NCBI RefSeq assembly: GCF_016907715.1
Contig: NZ_JAFBCM010000001.1
Coordinates: 1,054,001 to 1,118,000, forward strand
DNA from: Tenggerimyces flavus
Lineage (GTDB): Bacteria > Actinomycetota > Actinomycetes > Propionibacteriales > Actinopolymorphaceae
Direction: 5' to 3'
Length of the DNA stretch: 64,000 nt
Shown here piece by piece: positions 57,656 to 64,000 of this stretch. Each line of letters begins with the position of its first letter. Position 1 is the first letter of the stretch. The notes beneath the pieces are model-generated. The model saw only the letters and a list, made by a program, of their open reading frames with translations, ran no database searches and was not told the origin of the DNA. The translations under genes were made by a program, and so were the position numbers.

Positions 57656-58840
57656 CTAGTGGCCGACGGCGCGGCCGGTTTGTTCGGCCCAGGCGGTCAC
57701 GTCTTCGCGGCGGATGGCCACGGCCAGCAGCTCCGGGAAGAGGTCCGGCGTGCAGGCGAACGCCGGAGCTCCCAACCCAGACAGGGCGGCGGCGAGCTCG
57801 TGGTCGTACGAAGGCGTCCCCGAGTCCGACAGCGCCAGCAGCACGACGACCGTCACGCCCGACGCGACCAGGTCCCGCACGCGGCGCACGAGCTCGGAAG
57901 CCGAGCCGCCCTCATAGAGATCCGAGATCAGCACCAGCACAGTGTCCGCCGGGCGGCGCACCAGCGACTGCGCGTACGACACCGCCCGGTTGATGTCCGT
58001 CCCGCCACCCAGCTGCGTCGAGAACAACAGGTCCACCGGATCCGTCAACAACTCTGTCAGATCCGCCACCTCGGTGTCGAAGACCACCAGCCGCGTGTCC
58101 ACCGACCGCAACGAGGCCAGCGTCGCGCCGAAGATCGCCGAGTACACCATCGACTCGCCCATCGAGCCCGACTGGTCCACCAGCAAGATCACGTCCCGCA
58201 ACGCCGACGCACGGCTGCGCCGATGGTGCCCGAGCAGCTTCTCCACCACGACGGTCTTCTCCGACGGCTGGTAGTGCCGCAGGTTCGCGCGGATCGTCGT
58301 CGACCAGTCCACGTCCGCCAGCAACGGCCGCGACGTACGGCGGGAACGGTCCAACGCCCCGTTCACCGACGCCAACAGCTGGTCCGTCAACCGCCGCTGG
58401 ACATCCTCGACCACCTTCCGCACCACCGCACGCGCCGTCCCCCGCGTACGTTCCGGAATCGCCGACGACAACGAGATCAACGTCGTCGCCAGCTGGATGT
58501 CCGGCTGCGCCAGAGCCAACAGCTCCGGCTCGAACAACAGCTTCGTCAGCCCCAGCCGCTCAACGGCGTCGCGCTGCATCACCTGCACGACGGACGAAGG
58601 AAAGTACGTGCGGATGTCACCCAACCATCGATGCAGAGCCGGCGAGCTACTGCCAAGCCCACCTTGACGCTCACCACGGCGCCCGCTCGACTCGCCGTCC
58701 TCCGAGCCGTCCGCACCCGGCCCGTACAGAACGGTCAGTGCCTCGTCCCGACGCTGATCGTCCTTCTCCAGTTGGCTCAACTCGTCAGCCGAAGGCCCCA
58801 GCAACATCCGCCACCGCCGCCGGCGCTCGTCGTCGCTCAT
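57656..58840 (-). CDS. vWA (MIDAS) domain protein of the MoxR/DUF5682 operon
   Basis: A 394-residue protein. An N-terminal helical region of about 210 residues precedes a von Willebrand A domain with a full MIDAS: Asp222-x-Ser224-x-Ser226 (LLVDQSGSM), Thr281 (GGTDI) and Asp307 (ISDLYEGG). vWA proteins of this kind bind metal and work with MoxR ATPases as adaptors. ATG 58840 overlaps the stop of the DUF5682 gene (ATGA). It is the last gene of a five-gene operon. Confidence 0.88.
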   Translation of the reverse strand: MSDDERRRRWRMLLGPSADELSQLEKDDQRRDEALTVLYGPGADGSEDGESSGRRGERQGGLGSSSPALHRWLGDIRTYFPSSVVQVMQRDAVERLGLTKLLFEPELLALAQPDIQLATTLISLSSAIPERTRGTARAVVRKVVEDVQRRLTDQLLASVNGALDRSRRTSRPLLADVDWSTTIRANLRHYQPSEKTVVVEKLLGHHRRSRASALRDVILLVDQSGSMGESMVYSAIFGATLASLRSVDTRLVVFDTEVADLTELLTDPVDLLFSTQLGGGTDINRAVSYAQSLVRRPADTVLVLISDLYEGGSASELVRRVRDLVASGVTVVVLLALSDSGTPSYDHELAAALSGLGAPAFACTPDLFPELLAVAIRREDVTAWAEQTGRAVGH

Positions 58841-61044
58841 CGCGCAGCCTCCGCCAGCAAGCCCTCGACGTACGACACCAACCGCGCAGCCCGCGTCGGA
58901 TCCCACTCGTCCCCAGCAGCCACCACCGGCCCCGCCTCGCCCGACACCCGCGACGCCAACGTCCGCCGCTCGGCAGTGCTGAACTCCGAAACAGCCCTAC
59001 GCAGCAAGGGCAAAGCGTCCTCGAACGACGAGTCCGACAACCCCGCCAGCCACGAGTCGACCAACGCAAGCAGCCGCGGATCCGCTCCCAGCATCGTCGC
59101 CGACCCGCGCAAGAAGCCCGCCACGAAAGCCGTCGACCCCGACGAGGCAGTCACCGCCCGATGCAGCCGCACCGCCACCGCATCGGCAGACAAGGCAGAA
59201 GACTCCCACAGCAGTCGTGTTGAACGCCCGGCCGGCAACCCGTGCGCGTCGTCGGTCTCGACCAGCTTCACCAAGGACGCCTCCCACAGCTCGGCATGAG
59301 AGTCGTCCGCCATCCGCCGCACCGCCTGCTGTGCGCCGTCGATCGCCCGCACCGCCTGCTCCGCCGTGCGGTCGTCGATCCCCCGGCACGCCAACGGCAA
59401 CCCCACCGCACCCCGCGACAACAGCCCATGCAGCGCCGTCCGCAACAGCTCCGGATCCGTCCCGCGCACCGACCCGTACCGAGCCGTGTCCGACAGCTCC
59501 GGCAACGCACCCAGCAGATCCAACGCGTCCGTCGCCGCGGCCGCACACCGGTCCAGCGCCTCGCGCGCGGACGTCACCACGTCCGGCAGCTCACATCCCA
59601 CCGCCGAAGCGAGCAGCGAGGCGGCCTCGGAGACCCGTTCGGCGTCGACCGTACGAGACAGCAACACGCGTTCGGCAGCCGCCGAGACCGTCGTCCCGTG
59701 CCGAGCCGCCGCCGCGACGGCAACTGCCAGCGACGGGTCCCAGCGCAGCACCCACCGTTCGGCGAACGTCCCCAACCCACGCGCGGGTTCGAGCTCGCCC
59801 CACGCCACGTCCAGCACCAACAGCCGCCGGAACAACCGGGACCGCTCCCGCCCCACGTCCTTCCGCAGATCCAGCGCGACGAGCTTCTCCTCCGGCGACA
59901 CCGGCAACCGGAGCCGCTTCTGCAGCCGTTCGAGGTCCCGCGCCAGCGGTGACCGGGGAACGTCGTCGCCCACCGCGCCCAGCTGCTCGCCGATCACCAG
60001 CCGGTCGCGCACGAGCCGCAGCGGTACGGAGTCGCCGCCGCACAACACCGCCAGCGTCGCGTCCGACACCTCCGACAAACCCGGCGACGGCCGCCCGCGC
60101 AACGCGGCCAACGCGTCGGCCAGCCGTACGGCCTCCACCGCGCTCGCCGTCGAGGCCGGCAAGCCTTCGGACCGCAGCACCTGGCAGGTCCGCGCGAACC
60201 ATCGCGGCACCACGTCACCGTGGCCCGCACGCGAGAACAGGTGCGAGTACCAACCCGGCGAGTCGACGCCCGCGCCGTACCCCGACGTCGCCGCCAGCCG
60301 CCCGTAGCTCCACGGCACCCAGGACCCGGAGACCTTGCGTTTCTTCAACCCACGCAGCAAAGCGGCGTCATGCGTCGCCGGCGGCAACGTCGCCAAGGCG
60401 GGCGCGTGCCATGCCCCACAGACGAAGACGATCGGGCCGGAGAACTCCTTCAGACCCTTCCGCAGGAGCTGCCGCATCGCGGCCTCACGGACCAGCGTCT
60501 CCTCGTCGATCTCGTCCGCGTACTCCTCCCGCAGCGCCCCCATCGCCTCGCCGACTGCCGCGGCGAGCGTCAGCGGGTCGGCGACCGCGGAGTGCTCGAC
60601 GACGTCCTCCCACCACCGTTCCGGATCGTCGAACCCGGCCGCCTCGGCCAGCAGACCCAGCGGGTCGAGGTGCACCCGCTTCCGTCGCGGCCGGAGGATC
60701 CGGTCGACCGGGTCGATGAACGCCGACGCCGCCATGTCCGCGAACCGCGCCGGCACCCCCGCGGCAGCGGCCCACGACAACGCCTGCCACTCCGGCGAGA
60801 ACCCCGCGAACGGCCAGAACGCCGACTTCGACGGATCCGCGTCGTCGTGCAGCAACAGCGCGACCGGCGGCGTGAGGTCGGGAACGTGCGGCACCAACGG
60901 ATCCGCGTCCGGCGGCCCCTCGATCAGCACCAGCTCCGGCCGGACCGCCTCCAGCGCCGCACGCACCATCCGCGCCGAACCCGGCCCGTGGTGCCGGATC
61001 CCCAGCACCGTGACCCGCTCCGGCAGAGCAGTGCTGCGCGCCAC
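58837..61044 (-). CDS. DUF5682 protein with Tiki/TraB-like motifs
   Basis: A 735-residue protein. The N-terminal 220 residues carry GIRH (15-18) after a beta strand, IEGP with Glu42, a helix with Arg186 and Met190 (LVREAAM), and VCGAWH (Gly210-His213). This order (GX2H, E, R, GX2H) is that of the Tiki/TraB/EreA/ChaN superfamily, some of which are metal-dependent hydrolases. The remaining 500 residues are largely helical, with no motif recognised. It ends inside the vWA gene and starts 9 bp after the MoxR gene. The biochemical role is unknown. Confidence 0.82.
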   Translation of the reverse strand: MARSTALPERVTVLGIRHHGPGSARMVRAALEAVRPELVLIEGPPDADPLVPHVPDLTPPVALLLHDDADPSKSAFWPFAGFSPEWQALSWAAAAGVPARFADMAASAFIDPVDRILRPRRKRVHLDPLGLLAEAAGFDDPERWWEDVVEHSAVADPLTLAAAVGEAMGALREEYADEIDEETLVREAAMRQLLRKGLKEFSGPIVFVCGAWHAPALATLPPATHDAALLRGLKKRKVSGSWVPWSYGRLAATSGYGAGVDSPGWYSHLFSRAGHGDVVPRWFARTCQVLRSEGLPASTASAVEAVRLADALAALRGRPSPGLSEVSDATLAVLCGGDSVPLRLVRDRLVIGEQLGAVGDDVPRSPLARDLERLQKRLRLPVSPEEKLVALDLRKDVGRERSRLFRRLLVLDVAWGELEPARGLGTFAERWVLRWDPSLAVAVAAAARHGTTVSAAAERVLLSRTVDAERVSEAASLLASAVGCELPDVVTSAREALDRCAAAATDALDLLGALPELSDTARYGSVRGTDPELLRTALHGLLSRGAVGLPLACRGIDDRTAEQAVRAIDGAQQAVRRMADDSHAELWEASLVKLVETDDAHGLPAGRSTRLLWESSALSADAVAVRLHRAVTASSGSTAFVAGFLRGSATMLGADPRLLALVDSWLAGLSDSSFEDALPLLRRAVSEFSTAERRTLASRVSGEAGPVVAAGDEWDPTRAARLVSYVEGLLAEAAR

Positions 61045-61053
61045 GAGAGAACC

Positions 61054-62172
61054 TCAGACCCCGCCGACCGTGAACCCAGCCACGTCGAGCTCCTGGCAGG
61101 CGCGGTAGAGGTCCCGCCACTCCGAACGTTCCTTCACCACGGTCTCGAGGTACTCCTGCCACGCCGCCGTGTCCGACACCCGGTCCTTGACGATCGCGCC
61201 GAGCAGCCCGGCCGCCACCTCGTCCGCGCCGAGCTGACCGTCGCCGAAGTGCGCCGCGAGCGCCATCCCGGAGGTGATCACCGAGATCGCCTCGGCCGTG
61301 GACAGCGAGCCGCTCGGCTTCTTCAGCTGCGTACGGCCGTCCGACGTCGTCCCGTTCCGCAGCTCGCGGAACACGCGGACGACCCGCCGCACCTCGTCCA
61401 GCGCCGGCGGTTCCGCGGGCAGCTGCAGCGCTTGACCGATCTGCGCCGACCGCGAAGCGACGATCTCCACCTCGGCGTCCTCGGTCGCGGGCGGCGGCAG
61501 CACGACGGTGTTGAACCGGCGCGCCAGTGCGGACGACATCTGGTTGACGCCGCGGTCGCGGTCGTTCGCCGTCCCGATGATCGTGAAGCCGGGGATCGCG
61601 CGGATCTGCAGGTTGAGCTCGGGTACGGGAAGTGCCTTCTCCGACAGCACGGTGATCAACGAGTCCTGCACCTCGGCCGGCATCCGGGTCAGCTCCTCGA
61701 TGCGGGCCACGGCGCCGGTCTGCATCGCGCGCATGATCGGCGAGGCCACCATCGCCGCCTCGCTTGGCCCCTCGGCGATCAGCCGCGCGTAGTTCCAGCC
61801 GTACCGGATCGAGTCCTCCGACGTCCCCGCCGTGCCCTGGACGACGAGCGTCGAGTCGCCGCTGACGGCCGCCGCGATGTGCTCGGACAGCCAGGACTTC
61901 GCGGTGCCGGGTACGCCGACGAGCAGCAGCGCGCGGTCGGTCGCGAGCGTGCCGACCGCGACCTCGACGATGCGCCGGTCGCCGATGTACTTCGGCGTGA
62001 TCACGGTGCCGTCGTCGAGGGTGTCGCCGAGGACATAACGGACAACCGCCTGCGGCGAGAGGCGCCAGTTCGGCGGCCGCGGCAGCACGTCGTTCTCGGC
62101 GAGGGCGGCCAGCTCCTTCGCGTGCTCCACCTCGGCCGGCGGCCGCATCACTCCGGCGGTGTCGCTACTCAT
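61054..62172 (-). CDS. MoxR-type AAA ATPase
   Basis: A 372-residue AAA+ protein. Walker A is GVPGTAKS (86-93). The Walker B position reads ARIEEL (156-161), with Glu-Glu instead of the usual Asp-Glu. Sensor 1 Asn203 is in IIGTANDRDRG and the arginine finger is ALARRF (217-220). MoxR ATPases act with vWA partners as chaperones or remodelers. ATG 62172 lies inside the end of the DUF5691 gene; an in-frame ATG at 62181 is possible. Confidence 0.9.
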   Translation of the reverse strand: MSSDTAGVMRPPAEVEHAKELAALAENDVLPRPPNWRLSPQAVVRYVLGDTLDDGTVITPKYIGDRRIVEVAVGTLATDRALLLVGVPGTAKSWLSEHIAAAVSGDSTLVVQGTAGTSEDSIRYGWNYARLIAEGPSEAAMVASPIMRAMQTGAVARIEELTRMPAEVQDSLITVLSEKALPVPELNLQIRAIPGFTIIGTANDRDRGVNQMSSALARRFNTVVLPPPATEDAEVEIVASRSAQIGQALQLPAEPPALDEVRRVVRVFRELRNGTTSDGRTQLKKPSGSLSTAEAISVITSGMALAAHFGDGQLGADEVAAGLLGAIVKDRVSDTAAWQEYLETVVKERSEWRDLYRACQELDVAGFTVGGV

Positions 62173-63520
62173 AGGCCCCATTCTGCGTGACGGCCACCGA
62201 CCCGTAGAGGGTGCGGCGGAGGTTGAGGACGTACTCGTGGCGGCCGTGCTCGGGCCAGCGCTCGGCGAGGTGCGGCCAGTACTGGGTCAGCAGGTCCACC
62301 GAGCCGCGCCGGATCAGCACGTCCGGCGGCCGGTTGGCCCGCCAGCGGGCGTCGGGGCTCTCGTAGAGGCGGCGGAGAACGGCGAGTGTCGTGTCCTCGG
62401 ACCACGGGCCGGTGACGAGCTCGGCGGCGGACTCGAGCGCGCCGCGGTCGGGGTTGGCGGCGAGCGCAGCGAGAACGTGGGCGCCGGCGGCGGCCGGCAG
62501 GGAGCGCAGGGCGGCGAGGACGTCGCTGTCGAGCAGGACGCCGACCAGCTCTGTCGCCCAGCGGGCCGGTTCGGCGGACTTGGGGAGGCCGAGCAGCATG
62601 CCCGACGCCAACGGCACCGACCAGCGGCTGGCTCCCACCAGCTGGACCACCTCGTCGTCGGACCGGTCCAGCAGCTTGGCCCAGGCCTCGGGCGCGAGGC
62701 AGGATGCGGCGCCGCGCAGGCGGGTGGCGATGCTGCCGACCGCCGTACGTTGGCCGCCAAGGTCGCGCGCCTCGTCGTTCGGTGTCTCGCGCCGCGCGTA
62801 CGGGCCGCCCGGCAGCACCTCGAGCGCGCCGTCCATGACGGTCAGGCCCTCGCGCAGCCGGAGCCTTGTCCGCCGTTCCAACGCCGTCCCCGACAGCTGC
62901 CGCAACAGCCGGAACGCCTCCCCGCGCACCTCGACCGCGCGGTCGTCCAACGCGTCCTCGAGAAACGACTCGTCCTCCTTGGTCACCGGCTCCAGCGCCG
63001 TCAACAGCGCCTTGCGGTCCGCCGAACGTCGTTCCTCCGCGAACTGTTCGGCGAGCCGGTCCCGGTCCGGGATCAGCGCGAGCTCCGCCTGCACCGCCGC
63101 CCACGACCACACCGGCCGTACCTTTGCCAGCCACACGCCACGCTCGCCGACGACCGCGCCGAGCACGTCGCGGAACGCCGGCCGCGCGTTCCCCACCGAC
63201 AGCAGGTCCGGCAGGTGCCGGGGCGCGGCCACCAGCCCGGCGGTGCGGACGACCGTGCACCACTCGTACAGCAGCCCCGCGTCCTCGGTCGCCAGCATCT
63301 CGTCCAGTAGCCGGGCCAGGTCAGCCGACACCACAGCGCCCGGGGCGGGTCCGGGCTCGATCGGTGTGGCATCCGACCGCGGCGCCAGCTGCGCACCCCG
63401 TCTTGCGACGCCCATGGCGGCCAGTTTGTCCAGCAGGGCATGCGATTCGACCCCAGCGCGGTCGGAGCCGAGTACGAGCTGCTGCACGGTGTCAACCCAC
63501 TCTTGACGCGACGCGTTCAT
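62165..63520 (-). CDS. DUF5691 family protein
   Basis: A 451-residue protein starting MNASRQEWVDTVQQLVLGSDRAG. It is predicted mostly alpha-helical with HEAT-like spacing (repeated DRALL/DDRAVEVRGEAFRLLRQLSG, then DEVVQLVGASRWSVPLASGMLLGLP), suggesting a scaffold. The family is recognised from its place beside SWIM and MoxR genes; its function is unknown. It overlaps both neighbours by 4-8 bp. Confidence 0.8.
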   Translation of the reverse strand: MNASRQEWVDTVQQLVLGSDRAGVESHALLDKLAAMGVARRGAQLAPRSDATPIEPGPAPGAVVSADLARLLDEMLATEDAGLLYEWCTVVRTAGLVAAPRHLPDLLSVGNARPAFRDVLGAVVGERGVWLAKVRPVWSWAAVQAELALIPDRDRLAEQFAEERRSADRKALLTALEPVTKEDESFLEDALDDRAVEVRGEAFRLLRQLSGTALERRTRLRLREGLTVMDGALEVLPGGPYARRETPNDEARDLGGQRTAVGSIATRLRGAASCLAPEAWAKLLDRSDDEVVQLVGASRWSVPLASGMLLGLPKSAEPARWATELVGVLLDSDVLAALRSLPAAAGAHVLAALAANPDRGALESAAELVTGPWSEDTTLAVLRRLYESPDARWRANRPPDVLIRRGSVDLLTQYWPHLAERWPEHGRHEYVLNLRRTLYGSVAVTQNGAYE

Positions 63521-64000
63521 CCGACCAGCTCCGGCGTTCCGTCGAACGGCGTCGCAACGCCGAGCCGCAGCACGTTCCCGTCCCACAGGCAGATGGCGCC
63601 GAACGGCTTGCCGCCGCTGACCGCCAGCGCGCGGTCGAGACCGTCGTCGTCGCGTACCGGCAACCCGTGTCCCGCTTCGTCGAGCAGCACCCACGATGCG
63701 CCGGCGGCCGCGGGCCGGACGCCCTCGCAACCCAGCGGAAACTGCCGCTGCCACGGGTCGCTGGACAGCAGCGGCTCGAGCCCGGCCAACGCCTCGGCCC
63801 ACGTCGACGGCAACGGGATCGGCGCCGGCGGGCCGGTGACGTCGACGAGGCCGGGTAGCACCCGGCGCGGCGAGCCCGCCGGGTAGGGGTGCATCGTGCC
63901 GCGCAGTTCCACGCCCAGCGGCAGAAGCGGAGTCGCCGGCGCGTTCACCGCGTACGCGACCGCGATCACCCACTCCCGCCGCTCGCGCGCCCAGGCCCAC
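63517..64000 (-). CDS. C-terminal part of a probable SWIM zinc-finger family protein (partial)
   Basis: The frame is open to the right edge, with 160 residues visible, beginning WAWARERREWVIAVAYAVNAP and ending FDGTPELVG. No SWIM CxCxnCxH motif is in view; it would lie upstream of the window. The assignment rests on the known SWIM-DUF5691-MoxR-DUF5682-vWA gene order and on the general look of the C-terminus. The stop overlaps the DUF5691 start (ATGA). Confidence 0.5.
   Translation of the reverse strand, partial: WAWARERREWVIAVAYAVNAPATPLLPLGVELRGTMHPYPAGSPRRVLPGLVDVTGPPAPIPLPSTWAEALAGLEPLLSSDPWQRQFPLGCEGVRPAAAGASWVLLDEAGHGLPVRDDDGLDRALAVSGGKPFGAICLWDGNVLRLGVATPFDGTPELVG

Noticed and set aside
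59217-60719. 500-residue plus-strand frame opposite DUF5682
   Set aside because: Almost only Pro, Arg, Ala, Ser and Thr, antisense to a better-supported gene.

Overview
The window is high-GC chromosomal DNA from an actinobacterium (Actinomycetota), centred on the replication origin. The order parB-parA-rsmG-jag-yidC-yidD-rnpA-rpmH / dnaA-dnaN-(gnd)-recF-dciA-gyrB-gyrA-DUF3566-tRNA-Ile-tRNA-Ala is the classic actinobacterial origin neighbourhood. gnd between dnaN and recF, a CwlM-like amidase beside parB, frequent GTG starts and TTGTCCACA-type DnaA boxes fit the Streptomyces/Propionibacteriales side. A member of Propionibacteriales (Kribbella/Actinopolymorpha-like) is a guess, not a demonstration.

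Layout. 1-4.3 kb: 5'-truncated N-acetylmuramoyl-L-alanine amidase, GNAT acetyltransferase, small membrane protein, PLP aminotransferase and a D-Ala-D-Ala ligase-type enzyme. 4.2-10.0 kb: a parS cluster, a bidirectional terminator, then the leftward block parB, parA, rsmG, jag, yidC, yidD, rnpA, rpmH. 10.0-12.7 kb: dnaA between two DnaA-box-bearing intergenic regions; the dnaA-dnaN gap is the probable oriC. 12.7-26.6 kb: dnaN, gnd, recF, dciA, gyrB, gyrA, a DUF3566 protein and tRNA-Ile/tRNA-Ala. This block is interrupted by an SMP-30-like exported protein with an XRE regulator (between dnaN and gnd) and by a BCCT transporter (between dciA and gyrB).

26.5-27.4 kb: a 43-bp duplication of the 3' half of tRNA-Ala brackets about 0.83 kb of foreign-looking DNA, the probable scar of an integrative element. 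27.5-43.9 kb is accessory: hydrolase/TetR pair, large AfsR/MalT-like ATPase-LuxR regulator, glycoside-hydrolase-like protein, a four-gene operon (TrmB-like regulator, MFS, BKACE enzyme, unknown protein), a 1356-residue subtilase with Asp-box repeats, a MarR/MFS pair with tandem operators, and small proteins.

44.0-45.6 kb: a complete ISL3-family insertion sequence with inverted ends and an 8-bp target duplication, sitting in the loop of a palindrome inside a 0.14-kb dispersed repeat. A second, uninterrupted copy of that repeat lies at 57.2-57.3 kb. 45.7-57.6 kb: serine hydrolase, TetR/DHA2 efflux pair, phosphotransferase-like protein, small enzymes, a two-component system and a PadR regulator.

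57.7-64.0 kb: a tightly overlapping leftward operon (probable SWIM-family protein running off the edge, DUF5691, MoxR-type AAA ATPase, DUF5682, vWA protein). It is the best candidate for an incompletely described system: an ATPase plus a MIDAS adaptor co-translated with a protein that carries the motif order of the Tiki/TraB metallohydrolase superfamily.
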